Assembly (NCBI GenBank): GCA_027704905.1
Contig: JANIIK010000503.1
Coordinates: 1-64,000 of the forward strand
Origin: Muraenolepis orangiensis
Taxonomy: Eukaryota > Chordata > Actinopteri > Gadiformes > Muraenolepididae
DNA length: 64,000 bases
Reading direction: 5' to 3'
Part shown: piece by piece, positions 39,386 through 50,334 of the stretch
How positions within the stretch are numbered: the stretch's first letter is position 1
Layout of the letters: each line of letters opens with the position of its first letter
Program-made: the position numbers and the translations under genes
Notes under the pieces: generated by a model
What the model saw: only the letters and a program-made list of their open reading frames with translations
Told to the model about the DNA's origin: nothing
Database searches by the model: none

Positions 39386-39930
39386 TGTTACGAGCCCAAA
39401 ACGCCACTTAAGGACTGCGTAACATAAAAAAGGTCACAGAACTCGGTTGTGCGAAAAACGTGATTATTTATTACAACTGATGAACTGTAACAGAACATGA
39501 CGGTAACCAAAGGAAAAAGGAAAAGAAAACCTCATACTTCCCCTACCTTGATGGTACAAGTCTCAACTGCGGAAGTGAGTCTTCCGGGGAAACTACCTAA
39601 CCTACTCTAACTGACCCTAAACTAATAACGTGAAGGAAAAATGGGCAAAGTGACCGTCAAGGGTAAATGATGTCAAAATCTCAAAACATGTTTAAAGTTA
39701 ATTAACAAGAACAAAACTAAAGTGTGCCAGCGCGTCTGCCGTGGGAAAAACCCAGGTGAGAGAGAGAGACGCCATCTTGGTAGAGGGGCGGTATTTATTC
39801 AGGAGGGCCGGCCCCAGCCAATGCACAATCAGTCAGCCACGCCCAAACTCCACCTACAGGCACAGCGAAGGCGCAAAGACAGGGAAAGAAAAACAAGGAA
39901 AAACAAGCAAGCACTCTCAACCTTGTAACA
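39386..39930 (-). repeat. 3' LTR of Gypsy 4
   Basis: Starts TGTTACAAGG and ends CTCGTAACA in element orientation. Near-identical to 45099-45644. Confidence 0.96.
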
Positions 39931-39941
39931 CCCCCACCCTT
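39931..39941 (-). other. Polypurine tract of Gypsy 4
   Basis: AAGGGTGGGGG on the - strand directly before the 3' LTR. Confidence 0.85.
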
Positions 39942-40160
39942 AAAGAAATAAATTGGGGGTTGTATTAACAAAAATATTTAGGACAAGCAAAAGATGAATA
40001 TCTACAACTTATGTACAAATATAAACAGGATGTGAAATACTTATCTAATGTCCAGCTAAAGAATGCCGAACCAATTTCACTGGAAAAACCACACTAAAGT
40101 TAACACAGATAAATACATTTCACCCACAATTTATGTTAAAGATAGTGGGCAAGTTCTTAA
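39942..40160. other. 3' untranslated part of Gypsy 4
   Basis: No coding content; lies between the RNase H stop and the polypurine tract. Confidence 0.6.
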
Positions 40161-43100
40161 CTATGCACGAGAAAGTGCATCCGCAACAACATTATCCCTG
40201 CCACGGATATGTTGAATGCTAATATTAAAGCCTTGTAAGAGAAGGCTCCACCGCATCAAACGCTGATTTTGATTCCGCATCCGGTCAAGAAAAGTTAGCG
40301 GATTATGATCGGTGTAGACAGTAACCGGCTGTGATGCACCACCCACATAGACCTCAAAATGCTGAAGCGCTAACACAAGAGCAAGAGCCTCTTTTTCAAT
40401 GGTGGAATACACACGTTGTTGGATGTTAAATTTACGAGAAAAAAAACACAAAGGATGTTCCAACCCGTCTTCTCCACACTGCATAAGGACTGCACCAGCC
40501 CCTAAGTCACTCGCGTCCACAGCAAGAACAAAAGGAACAGAGAAATTAGGAGCAGCGAGCACAGGAGCAGTTGTGAGCAACGCCTTCACAGAGTCAAAAG
40601 ACAATTGACTTTTCTCAGTCCACTGAAATAAACGTTTAGTGCTGAGAAGATCCGTAAGAGGTACAGCTACTGCAGAAAAGTTCCTGCAGAAAGATCTGTA
40701 GTATCCAACCATACCAAGAAATCTCCTGAGCTCACGACGTGTTGTTGGGGCAGGGTAGCTCAAAATGGCCTCCACTTTAGAATGCACAGGACGCACCATA
40801 CCACCACCAACCACCTTTCCTAGATAGACTACGGTGGCTTGGCCGAACTCACATTTAGCCAGATTTATTGTCAGATTTGCCGCAGACAATCGCTTAAACA
40901 CAGATGTTAGATGGTCAATATGCTCACCCCAGGTGGCGCTATATACCACCAAGTCGTCAAGATAGGCCTCACAGTTGGAAAGTCCAGCAAGTACGTAGTT
41001 AACTAACCTCTGAAAGGTGGCCGGTGCATTCCGAAGACCAAACGCCATCACGGTGTATTGTAGGAAGCTGTCAGGTGTTACAAAAGCAGATATTTCCTTG
41101 GCTCGATCGGTCAACGGAATTTGCCAATAGCCTTTCAAAAGGTCTATTTTACTGACGAAAACTGCTGACCCAAGGCGATCTATGCAATCGTCCATGCGTG
41201 GCAAGGGAAAACTATCAGGCTTGGTAATAGAATTAACCTTACGAAAGTCTGTGCAAAATCTGGAAGTGCCATCTGATTTTGGCACCAGGAGACAAGGTGA
41301 GCTCCATGGGCTAAAGCTAAGCTCTGCAATACCATTATCCGTCATAAACTTCACCTCCTTTTGAAGTTGTAGCCGTTTAAGTGGATTAGCACGGTAGGCA
41401 TGTTGCTTAATAGGCCTACAATCACCAACATCAATATCGTGAGCAATAACACTAGTACGAAGTGGAACATCAGAAAACAAATTTTTGTAACGAGATAGAA
41501 GGGCAATCAAATCACCACGGTCAGAGTCAGAAAGGTGAGAAAGAAAAGAATTCAAATTTAACATAATTTCAGAATTCCTCAACCTACCCACCACCACCTC
41601 AGCTGAGGGACAACGGACATCCTCCTCCATAGGAGAAGCAGCAGGTCCACTCAGCTGTGGTGCTGAAACAGAAGAGTCAAATTCAGCGGCCAAAGGCAAA
41701 GCGGCAACAACTTCAGCACCAGGTGTGGTAGACAGCGCCACCCCTGAATCGATCACAGTATCAGACACGCGAGTTAAGACGCAAGCCTCAGAAGTCTTAT
41801 TTCGCTCACAGTAGCGTTTAAGCATGTTCACATGACACAGGCGAGATTTCTTCCTTCTGTCTGGTGTAGCGATGACATAATTAACATCACCCACACGACG
41901 TTCTACACGATAAGGCCCAGTGTAGCGGGTTTGAAGGGCAGGACCGAGAATGGGGAGTAATACCATTACCTTATCGCCAGGTTTAAATTCACGCACGACA
42001 GCCTTCTTGTCATAACGGTGTTTCATACGTTTCTGACAGATGCCAAGATTTTCTTTTGCAAGTTCGCATGCTCGATGTAACCTGCAGCGCATTTTAGCTA
42101 CATAGTCAGAAAGACTGTGGTGAGAAGTATCCCCGGTCAACCAGGATTCTTTAAGCAGTTTTAATGGGCCACGAACAGTATGTCCAAAGACTAGTTCAGA
42201 TGGACTAAACCCCAGTGATTCCTGGACCACTTCACGAACTGCAAAAAGAGCAAATGGTACTCCCTCGTCCCAATCTCGTTCGAACTCAAAGCAATATGCA
42301 CGGAGCATGGACTTTAACGTTTGATGGAAACGTTCGAGAGCGCCTTGTGTCTGTGGATGGTAACAACTAGAAGTAATGTGTTTCACGCCTAGCTGCTGCA
42401 TAGACTGTTTGAATACCTTCGACATGAAGTTTGTGCCCTGGTCCGTTTGAGCAATTTTCGGAAGGCCAAAGAGAGAGAAAAACACCAGCAAAACTTTAAT
42501 GATGGCAGATGCCGTTATTTTCCTAAGTGGTATGGCCTCGGGAAAACGGGTTAGAGAACACATGATAGTGAGAAGGTACTGATTACCCGACTTCGTTCGC
42601 GGCAATGGACCAACACAATCTAAGATCACGTTCTCAAATGGCTCAGAAGTAACCGGTATCGGCTGCAGCGGAGCCGGAGGGATCACCTGATTAGGCTTGC
42701 CCGTTACTTGACAAATATGACAAGTCTTGCAATATTTAACAACATCGCGTTTAAGACCTGGCCAGAAAAAATGACGTGTGATACGATCCGTTGTTTTATT
42801 AATGCCCAAATGACCCGCAAAATGATGGTCATGAGCAAGACGCAGAACCTCCGTTCGATAAGACAGAGGAACAATGACCTGATACAGGACACGCCAGTCA
42901 TCGTTTGCAGAGGCCGTCAGTGGTCTCCACTTACGCATGAGAACACCCTCACGAATAAAATATCCATGAGGCATGCATTCAATGTCCTCTTCGGGGACAG
43001 CACTAGAGAAAAGAGAAGAAAGAGAGGAGTCGTTTTTTTGTTCAACGACAAGTTGTTCGCGGCTGAGAGGCAAATTAAGAACGCAGGGAACATTAGACAA

Positions 43101-44135
43101 TGGAGCAATCTTAGCAATAGGCCTACTTTCATTAGAAAAACCATCAGAAGGGTGAGCCATAAAAGACTCACTGAGATTAACAAGCTCATCGTCGCGTTCA
43201 GGTATCTCTTTGGCTTTATGCGCCATGGCGCGTGTAACCACATTTGCGTGGAAAACTTCTGGGAATTTCACAGTCAAGTCGTCAGGACACGGAGAAATAT
43301 TAGACTGGGCAACTACAGGATTAGGGAATACCGCCCCACCCCCAAGATCATTACCGAGTAACATAGAAACATTTTGAATCGGAAGAGATGGACGTAGGCC
43401 CACCTTAAAGTTACCGGTGACCAGATCAGAAAATAGAGACATCTCATGGAGCGGAACACTTACAAAGCCCATTTCAAAACCCTGCACGAGTACATTTTCT
43501 CCAGTGTAGGAGTCATCACTGAAAGGCAGGACATTCTCCAAAATGAAACTTTGCGAAGCGGCTGTGTCGCGGAGTATTTTTATAGGAACCCGCACAGAAG
43601 GGTCGGCCGGCAAAGTAACAAAACCATCCATAATGAATGGTGCAAAAGCCTGGCTAATGTGATCGTCTTTTCTAGACGCATGGGTAGGTGAAGAGACACA
43701 CAGACCCAAGTTGGAGCCAAACCTATTCGAAGCAGGGGGAAACGCATTGTTTTTGCGTTTCAGAGAGTAACACTCCGAAAGTATGTGTCCTCGTTTCTTA
43801 CAATAACCGCAAACAGCAACAGGAACATGATCTCTCCGAGTCACTTGTCTTTCCTTTTGACTATTGTCGACTACAGTATCTTTGAAAGTCCGAGAACTCT
43901 TTTGAAAGCTACTGTTGTTGCTTTGAAACCTATCAGGCGAGAGAAGCACACCTTTATGTGCAAGCACATATTCGTCAGCCCGAACGGCTGCGCTCGATGG
44001 AATTAACCCTTTGTGCTCACTCAGGAACGTGGCTACATTTTTGGGAAGACAGCTTTTAAAGTCCTCAAGAATCATTTCATTACGAAGGCCCTCGAATGTT
44101 GTTATATCTTCAGAGTTAATCCAACGATCAAACAA
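40161..44135 (-). CDS. pol: Gypsy 4 polyprotein: gag end, protease, integrase, RT, RNase H
   Basis: An uninterrupted frame of about 1324 residues. Zinc knuckle CGYCKKRGHILSEC (109-122); protease with ILRDTAASQSFIL (catalytic D190; DTAA in place of the common DTGA); integrase with HHCC finger (H435, H442, C472, C475), D506 (VILDCVG), D565 (QTDQGTNF) and E601 (QGALERFHQ), an exact D,D-35-E spacing; integrase C-terminal region (GPYRVERRVGDVNYVIATPD, 740-760); RT with SKIDLLKGYWQIPL, FGLRNAPATFQRL and YLDD (1058-1061); RNase H with D1207 (AVDAS), YSTIEKEALAL and VYTDHNPL. It ends IRGRDNVVADALSRA. Integrase before RT marks the Gmr1 group. All catalytic residues are present. Confidence 0.95.
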   Translation of the reverse strand: MFDRWINSEDITTFEGLRNEMILEDFKSCLPKNVATFLSEHKGLIPSSAAVRADEYVLAHKGVLLSPDRFQSNNSSFQKSSRTFKDTVVDNSQKERQVTRRDHVPVAVCGYCKKRGHILSECYSLKRKNNAFPPASNRFGSNLGLCVSSPTHASRKDDHISQAFAPFIMDGFVTLPADPSVRVPIKILRDTAASQSFILENVLPFSDDSYTGENVLVQGFEMGFVSVPLHEMSLFSDLVTGNFKVGLRPSLPIQNVSMLLGNDLGGGAVFPNPVVAQSNISPCPDDLTVKFPEVFHANVVTRAMAHKAKEIPERDDELVNLSESFMAHPSDGFSNESRPIAKIAPLSNVPCVLNLPLSREQLVVEQKNDSSLSSLFSSAVPEEDIECMPHGYFIREGVLMRKWRPLTASANDDWRVLYQVIVPLSYRTEVLRLAHDHHFAGHLGINKTTDRITRHFFWPGLKRDVVKYCKTCHICQVTGKPNQVIPPAPLQPIPVTSEPFENVILDCVGPLPRTKSGNQYLLTIMCSLTRFPEAIPLRKITASAIIKVLLVFFSLFGLPKIAQTDQGTNFMSKVFKQSMQQLGVKHITSSCYHPQTQGALERFHQTLKSMLRAYCFEFERDWDEGVPFALFAVREVVQESLGFSPSELVFGHTVRGPLKLLKESWLTGDTSHHSLSDYVAKMRCRLHRACELAKENLGICQKRMKHRYDKKAVVREFKPGDKVMVLLPILGPALQTRYTGPYRVERRVGDVNYVIATPDRRKKSRLCHVNMLKRYCERNKTSEACVLTRVSDTVIDSGVALSTTPGAEVVAALPLAAEFDSSVSAPQLSGPAASPMEEDVRCPSAEVVVGRLRNSEIMLNLNSFLSHLSDSDRGDLIALLSRYKNLFSDVPLRTSVIAHDIDVGDCRPIKQHAYRANPLKRLQLQKEVKFMTDNGIAELSFSPWSSPCLLVPKSDGTSRFCTDFRKVNSITKPDSFPLPRMDDCIDRLGSAVFVSKIDLLKGYWQIPLTDRAKEISAFVTPDSFLQYTVMAFGLRNAPATFQRLVNYVLAGLSNCEAYLDDLVVYSATWGEHIDHLTSVFKRLSAANLTINLAKCEFGQATVVYLGKVVGGGMVRPVHSKVEAILSYPAPTTRRELRRFLGMVGYYRSFCRNFSAVAVPLTDLLSTKRLFQWTEKSQLSFDSVKALLTTAPVLAAPNFSVPFVLAVDASDLGAGAVLMQCGEDGLEHPLCFFSRKFNIQQRVYSTIEKEALALVLALQHFEVYVGGASQPVTVYTDHNPLTFLDRMRNQNQRLMRWSLLLQGFNISIQHIRGRDNVVADALSRA

Positions 44136-44138
44136 TAA

Positions 44139-44930
44139 TTATTTTTCCCGAACAAACTCCACATAAGTGAGCGACTCCGGCCTTTGGTAGTTGCGATACT
44201 TCTGCCTATACGCTTCGGGTACAAGAGAGTAAATGCGCAACACTGCTTGCTTGACTTTCTCGTAGTCAGCAGCATCCTCTAATGACAACGTCGAATATGC
44301 CTGTTGCGCTTTGCCAACAAAGATACTCTGCAATGTCATGGTCCACACTTGGCGTGGCCATTTAAGAACTGTAGCGACTCTCTCGAAATGAGCGAAAAAC
44401 TTATCGACCTCCTTTTCATTGAATGGAGGAACAAGTCGAATACTTCGAGTGACATCGAAACGATCAGTTGGGAGAGTAAGGCCAGATTCACGAGCTTTAA
44501 TCTCGAGTTCCTTAAGACGAATGGCTTGCGCCACCTCCAAATCCTTCATTTTATATTCATGCTCTCTACATTCTCGGTCACGAACCACTTGTCTATCTGC
44601 TTCCAGTCGTGTTTTCTCTCGCTCCCATTCAATCTCCTTCTCCCTTAACTCTAATCGACGGAGTTCCAGTTCAGCTTTAGTAGGCGTACCTGCGTATGCT
44701 CGATCAGCTGTTTCAGGTGAAGCACCAATTTCGGGAGAATCCTTTTTCGCTTCACCAAAAACACCCCGAGCGGACAAAAAATCGGTGAGTTTAGTTAAGA
44801 TTTCTGCCTTAGATGGACTACCTCGTACCTCAACCTTATAATGACCTGCGATACTAACAAGCTCATCGCGCGTAACACTGGATAACACCTCTATGGTGGG
44901 AGAAGTAATGAATGCCTCTAAACTAAACAT
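44139..44930 (-). CDS. gag: Gypsy 4 gag, N-terminal and capsid part
   Basis: A 263-residue frame starting MFSLEAFITSPTIEVLSSVT. Parts in order: N-terminal domain (1-60), charged helix (residues about 85-150; LELRRLELREKEIEWEREKT), then the capsid-like domain from about 160 (FNEKEVDKFFAHFERVATVL, AQQAYSTLSLEDAADYEKVK, YSLVPEAYRQKYRNYQRPES). It ends at an in-frame TAA after FVREK; the continuation LLFDRW follows directly in the same frame. The related Gypsy 3 gag reads EKELLFDRW here, so the stop replaces a glutamate codon inside the capsid domain. Confidence 0.9.
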   Translation of the reverse strand: MFSLEAFITSPTIEVLSSVTRDELVSIAGHYKVEVRGSPSKAEILTKLTDFLSARGVFGEAKKDSPEIGASPETADRAYAGTPTKAELELRRLELREKEIEWEREKTRLEADRQVVRDRECREHEYKMKDLEVAQAIRLKELEIKARESGLTLPTDRFDVTRSIRLVPPFNEKEVDKFFAHFERVATVLKWPRQVWTMTLQSIFVGKAQQAYSTLSLEDAADYEKVKQAVLRIYSLVPEAYRQKYRNYQRPESLTYVEFVREK

Positions 44931-45075
44931 TGCAAGAAAACAGCCAAAGAAACAGCTAGCGAAAAAACAAAAGCAGTCCTGACAACAAAAGAGAAAAAGA
45001 CAGCGCTGGGCACACTAACCGAAACAATGTGACGAAAAACGCACCTATAAATCTATGCGTCAAAAAATCGAACAG
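44931..45075. other. 5' leader of Gypsy 4
   Basis: Untranslated leader between primer-binding site and gag ATG (- strand), about 145 bp. Confidence 0.6.
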
Positions 45076-45093
45076 ATCCCGGACGAGCCCCCA
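45076..45093 (-). other. Primer-binding site of Gypsy 4 (tRNA-Pro)
   Basis: TGGGGGCTCGTCCGGGAT on the - strand, the sequence used by tRNA-Pro-primed retroelements, five bases inside the 5' LTR. Confidence 0.9.
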
Positions 45094-45098
45094 ATTTA

Positions 45099-45644
45099 TG
45101 TTACGAGCCCAAAACGCCACTTAAGGACTGCGTAACATAAAAAAGGTCACAGAACTCGGTTGTGCGAAAAACGTGATTATTTATTACAACTGATGAACTG
45201 TAACAGAACATGACGGTAACCAAAGGAAAAAGGAAAAGAAAACCTCATACTTCCCCTACCTTGATGGTACAAGTCTCAACTGCGGAAGTGAGTCTTCCGG
45301 GGAAACTACCTAACCTACTCTAACTGACCCTAAACTAATAACGTGAAGGAAAAATGGGCAAAGTGACCGTCAAGGGTAAATGATGTCAAAATCTCAAAAC
45401 ATGTTTAAAGTTAATTAACAAGAACAAAACTAAAGTGTGCCAGCGCGTCTGCCGTGGGAAAAACCCAGGTGAGAGAGAGAGACCGCCATCTTGGTAGAGG
45501 GGCGGTATTTATTCAGGAGGGCCGGCCCCAGCCAATGCACAATCAGTCAGCCACACCCAAACTCCACCTACAGGCACAGCGAAGGCGCAAAGACAGGGAA
45601 AGAAAAACAAGGAAAAACAAGCAAGCACTCTCAACCTTGTAACA
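45099..45644 (-). repeat. 5' LTR of Gypsy 4
   Basis: Partner of 39386-39930; same family as the LTR at 57905-58448. Confidence 0.96.
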
Positions 45645-45649
45645 ACGCC

Positions 45650-46607
45650 CCTGTACTCATCATCGTTTCCCTCGCTGACACAACCAACAACTGCAGAGTC
45701 GTCCGAGAACTTCTGCAGATGGCAGGACACAGAGTTGTACTGGAAGTCTGAGGTGTAAAGGGTGAACAGGAATGGGGAAAGAACAGTTCCCTGTGGAGCA
45801 CCAGTGCTGCTGACCACAGTGTCAGACACACAGTCCTGCAGTCTGACAAACTGGACGACCCGTCAAATAGTCAGTAATCCAGGACACCAGGGAAGAGTCC
45901 ACCTTCATCGCCGTCAGCTTACTTCCCAGCAGGGCAGGCCGGATGGTGTTGAACGCACTGGAGAAGTCGAAAAACATGATTCTCACAGTGCTCCCGGGTC
46001 TGTCCAAGTGGGCGTAGGCACGATGGAGCAGGAAGATGATGGCGTCCTCCACTCCCAGTTTCGGCTGGTAGGCAAACTGAAGAGGGTCCAGCGATGATCT
46101 GACCAGGGGCCGAAGAAGCGTCAGGACCAGCCTCTCAAAGGATTTCGCCACGTGGGACGTCAGCGCCACCGGTCTGTAGTCGTTTGAGGTGCTGGGACGT
46201 GCCTTCTTCGGAACCGGCACCAGGCAGGATGTCTTCCACAGCACAGGGACCCTCTCCAGTCTCATGCTCAGGTTGAAGATGTACTGCAGGACTCCACTCA
46301 GCTGGGCAGCACATGTTTTGAGGACCCTCGGGCTGACGCCGTCAGGACCTGCAGCCTTGCCTGGATGGAGCCTGCACAGCACTTTCCTCACCTGCTCAGC
46401 TGTGAAGGTATGTGTGCCGTGTGTGGGGGCAGGAAGAGTCACTGTTGTGTTGATGGGGGAGGGGTGAGGTAGTGGTGGTGGGGGAGAGAGAGAACAGGTA
46501 TGTTGATGCTGGAGAGGGACGGTGGGGGAGGGGGGACAGCAGGGCTGGGGGGCTGGAGGGGAATGGTTGTAGAGGGGCTGGGGGAGGGGGGGTAGACCGG
46601 AGCCCAC
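45650..46607 (-). pseudogene. L2-B reverse transcriptase, first part
   Basis: 46607-45822 contains HPGKAAGPDGVSPRVLKTCA, LVPVPKKARPSTSNDYRPVA, RIMFFDFSSAFNTIRPALL; the next frame (45829-45650) has SSTGAPQGTVLSPFLFTLYT and the catalytic box KFSDDSAVVGC (usual FxDD is here FSDD). It ends where Gypsy 4 is inserted. Confidence 0.88.
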
Positions 46608-48059
46608 TCATTGAATCTATTGAAAAACAAATTCAACTCGTTGGCCCGATCAGGACCCCCCCCTATTGTCTGGCTACCAGGTTGTTTGTAGCCAGTGATG
46701 CTCCTCATGCCACTCCACACATCCTTCAGGTTGTTCTGCTGAAGTTTGTGCTCCAGCTTCCTCCTGTAGTTGTCTTTGCCCTGCTGGATCCTCTCCTTCA
46801 GCTCCCTCTGAACCCGCCTCATCTGCTCCCTATCCCCATCTCTGAAGGCCCTCTTCTTCTCATTGAGCAGGACTTTGATGTCTCGGGTGACCCATGGCTT
46901 GTTGTTGGGGAAACAGCGTACAGTCTCTATGGGAACAACACTATCCACACAGAAGTTGATGTACCCTGTTATACATTCCGTGAGATCATCAAGGTCCTCT
47001 CCATGCAAATCACAGAGGAAATCCCAGTCTGTTGACTCAAAGCAGCCCCGCAAGTCCTCATCGGCCTCCTGTGACCATCTCCTCACAGTCCTTGTGGTCA
47101 CAGGCAGCCGCTGTACTAGAGGCCTATACAGGGGCTGGAGGTGGATGAGGTTGTGGTCTGACCTTCCAAGAGGAGGAAGGGCAGTGGCGCTGTATGCCTC
47201 CTTAACATTGGCATACAGCAGGTCCAGTGTCTTGTTTTCCCTGGTGGGACAGTCCACAAACTGCTTGAAGGTGGGCAGTGTTGCAGCCAGAGTCACGTGG
47301 TTGAAGTCCCCAGATATCGCGATGAATGCTTCAGGGTGCTGTGTCTGAAGTCTCGCGACGACGGAATGGGTGACGTCACACGCGAGCGCCGCGTTTGCAG
47401 ACGGTGGAATGTAAACAATAACAAGAAGCACATGGGAGAACTCACGCGGCAGATAGTATGGCCGCAGACTCACGGCCAGCAGTTCAATGTCCGGGCTACA
47501 CACACAGTATAGTATCCTTCACAGTAACATGTCCAGGGTTACACCACTTGTTGTTAACGAGAATAGCAAGTCCCCCACCTTTCCTCTTGCCACTCTCACG
47601 GTGCGTCCTGTCCGCCCGGACGGTTAGAAAGCCGTCCGCGGTAACATTGGAGTCCGGGGTGTCCTCGTTGAGCCACGTCTCCGTGAAACAAAGCACGCTG
47701 CTCTCCCGGTACACCCGCTGTGTCATCACCAGGCCCGCTAGCTCGTCCATCTTGTTCGCTAGCGACCTCACGTTCCCCATGGTGATGGAAGGGAGATATG
47801 GTTTATATCTCCGCTTCCTCTCCCGCTGTCTCTCCTGCTGTTTACGTCCAGCCTTGCATCCCCTGTACGTCCTCCTCAGCTCCCCGGGGAGGTCGGGGAT
47901 GTCGGGGATGTCGGCCTGTAGCAGCGAGGTCTGTTGTAGCGACAACAGCTGACTCCGCGCGTAGACAATAGCTCCGCCGTAATGTTGAGCCACGACGGAG
48001 ACGCGGTTCAGTAACAGTGTCCCCAGAATGAGAAACACGGCAAAAACTTCCCTAAACAT
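46439..48059 (-). pseudogene. L2-B endonuclease and linker
   Basis: 48059-47496 begins MFREVFAVFLILGTLLLNRV (a hydrophobic start) and holds the first endonuclease motifs: GNVRSLANKMDEL and CFTETWLNEDTPDSN. After a frameshift near 47500, 47503-46439 holds IVYIPPSANA, AISGDFNHVTL and the GRSDHNLIHL motif with the catalytic SDH. A proline-rich, low-complexity linker follows, and the frame is lost there. An APE-type nicking endonuclease. Confidence 0.88.
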
Positions 48060-48202
48060 AGCTGGCTGAGGGTTGCACAGCTACTTAACAAAAAACTATA
48101 CTAAAAACAATAATATAAGAATAAATAACTAAAAAGTAAGAGGGGAGGGGGAGCAACTGTTGCTGGCTGCCGCTCGTAGCAGCGCCGGAAGACATTGTCT
48201 TT

Positions 48203-49902
48203 AGATAATTAACCTTTTGGTCGTGAGGCTCTGAGTTGAGTTTTAAGCAGTCCACTACTGCATGCCTGCCTTGACAGAAACGACATATGGTTGCAGGGGC
48301 AGCTTTGATGTAGGTGGGTTGCTGCACCTTAAATGCCTGTAGCTTGGTGTCATAAGGTTCAGTTGCGGTGACAGCTGTGGCAAAGCTACTGCTCCTTTTA
48401 GGTGTTCTGAGGTCAGTTGTCCTATTGTTGGTGATTATCCATTTAGTGGGATTTGAGTCTTTAATTTCTCCAAACACTGGGTGCAATAATATGTCAGAAT
48501 GCTTTTCGGTGAATTCGACCAGATGTTTAAATCTAGCTCTGATGTTTTTCCTTTGAAATTCTTCATACGCTGTTGTGCGCCATCTTTCCCTGAGCTTATA
48601 TGGTAGCTTGGATACAATCAGTCTTAAAGTTGATGTGACGTCTAGCTCATCCATGTACTCCAAGTCCTGCATAGCGTTCAGGCATTCTCTTAGGTATAGT
48701 GAGTAGGCATGAAGAGATTTTCCATCATCTGGCTTGATAGCTGTCCAGTTGAGTGCCTTATCCAGATAAGCATTTGTAATTTTCATTTCATTTCCATAAT
48801 GTCTCTTTAAAAGTTGCATGGCCTCTGAATATCCTCTTTGTGCATCCATGTGAAGACAGCTACGGACCAGATCTCTGGCTTGACCTGATGTAAATTGTTC
48901 AAGAAAGTAGAGCCTGTCCTGGCAGCTACTAGTTTTTTCTTCAATCAGGTATCTGAATGCATGCATGAACGGTTGGTAAGAGAGTGGGTCACCATTAAAC
49001 ACCGGCACCTCTCTCTTAGGTAGCAGGGATAGGTTTTGTTGCATTATCATGAGATCAGCTATGTCCTTTTGTCTCTGTGCCAGTGTGTTGAGGTTTTCCT
49101 GAGTAAAAGTGTTGATTACAGGATTTTCCAGTTGTGGGCGTGAAGCACCTTTTGCTTGCCGAGATATTTTATGGATATCCACAATAGTTTTATGCAGTGG
49201 AGTTTTAGGTACAGCAGCTACTTCAATAAATTCCAAGACAGAAGTGTCTGTATACGTTTGCTCCACATTGTCCAGTACATCTTCTCCATCTAAATAAGCA
49301 TTCATAGCATCGCCAAGATGATCATCCTCATTTGGGCTGAGAAGTACCCTCATTTTGGCATCTGCTGCTGCAATCTGTGATTCCATCTCCACCTTTTCCA
49401 TTTTTGATTTGAGAATTGTTTCCTCCAGTCGCAGTGCATGCATGTCCTATAAGGCAGCAGACTTAGCCTCCCGAGCTGCCCTTTCTGCTGATGCTAACTT
49501 AGCAGCAGATGAGGCCCTTGATGTTGCAGTCCTTTTTGAGGCATTGGAGATACTGTCCAGTGGATCAACTTGTAGTTGTGCAATACGTTCTCTTCTCCAT
49601 GCTTTAACTTCCTTTGCAAAGTAATTAAAGTTCATCATTCTGGGTTCATACCAGTCTGTTACATCAATGTCCTTTTCCTCTTCAGATAAGAGTTGTTGGA
49701 GCGAATGATGCACTTTATTGAATTCATAGCAGTCTTAAACATATCCATGCAATCATCGCCTTCATCAACATTTCCACCGTCAGTGAGCAGGGCTTTAGTT
49801 TCATTTAGTTTTATTGTGCACACTCCAAGTTTCCCCTCTGCGTGTGGCCGTGAGGGATTTTAAAAGATCCTCTGCCTCCTTGACAGTTTTAGGTTCAGTC
49901 AT
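48203..49902 (-). pseudogene. gag: Pao A gag
   Basis: Begins MTEPKTVKEAEDLLKSL on the - strand; frameshifts near 49800 and 49700 break the first 150 residues. From 49443 on the frame is open: a charged coiled coil, then the DUF1759-type capsid region (PVFNGDPLSYQPFMHAFRYL, DRLYFLEQFTSGQARDLV, KALNWTAIKPDDGKSLHAYS) and a first knuckle CRFCQGRHAVVDC. It ends after VNYLKT at the LINE insertion; the apparent last 30 residues belong to the LINE. Confidence 0.88.
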
Positions 49903-50334
49903 TTTTACTTGAATTGCTTTTAATTGTATTCAATTTCTTTGATCAGATTGCGTCTGCGTTAATCCATAACGCTGCTCTCCGCAGCGTGTGTACAACTGGC
50001 TTGCACAGACGTCCTTATTTCTTTGATGAAGCGTTTAATTATTCCATCCATAACATTTGACACGTATGGCTCATATGTTCATTTGCGTATGCATCCATTA
50101 ATTAAATCACAACAAGCATGACTCATTCATTTTTTCCTCTTGTTTACTCACGCGTCCCACGCGCACTGCCTCGCGTACAAACATTTCCAAAACGACGCGG
50201 TGTCTGTCCTCCTGTGTCTTTCCAAGCCACTCGCGGAAGATTCAGGAAATCCTTTATCCCTCTTTGCAGCGGGCCATCCAAAGAAAAAGGGTTTCCAAAA
50301 AAGAATGTCCTTTCATGCGGCGGGTTTTTTACTA
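49903..50334. other. 5' leader of Pao A
   Basis: Lies between the gag start and the residual LTR on the - strand. No clear primer-binding site or open frame was recognised. Confidence 0.4.

Larger units (their letters stand above)
39386..45644 (-). mobile_element. Gypsy retrotransposon 4, Gmr1-type, complete
   Basis: Complete - strand element: LTRs 39386-39930 and 45099-45644, target duplication acgcc (39381-39385, 45645-45649), tRNA-Pro primer-binding site (45076-45093), polypurine tract (39931-39941). The LTRs differ at about two positions in 545 bp, so the insertion is young. Coding capacity is one gag frame and one gag-pol frame, divided by a single in-frame TAA. Domain order is gag, protease, integrase, RT, RNase H. 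Confidence 0.96.
35043..48197 (-). mobile_element. LINE L2-B, CR1/L2/Rex1-type, interrupted by two insertions
   Basis: A - strand LINE inserted in Pao A. The 5' end is near 48197, the 3' end carries aataaag followed by (TGAATC)n at about 35040-35075. Its body is in three pieces: 48197-45650 (endonuclease and RT up to the catalytic box), 39380-39236 (RT after FxDD) and 35955-35043 (thumb, C-terminus and 3' UTR). The gaps are the complete Gypsy 4 (with acgcc duplication) and the LINE L2-A. Read across the gaps, the protein fragments are consecutive (…DEYRGVV / DSFVEWCELN… / …NKLVWAKNSE…). Confidence 0.88.
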
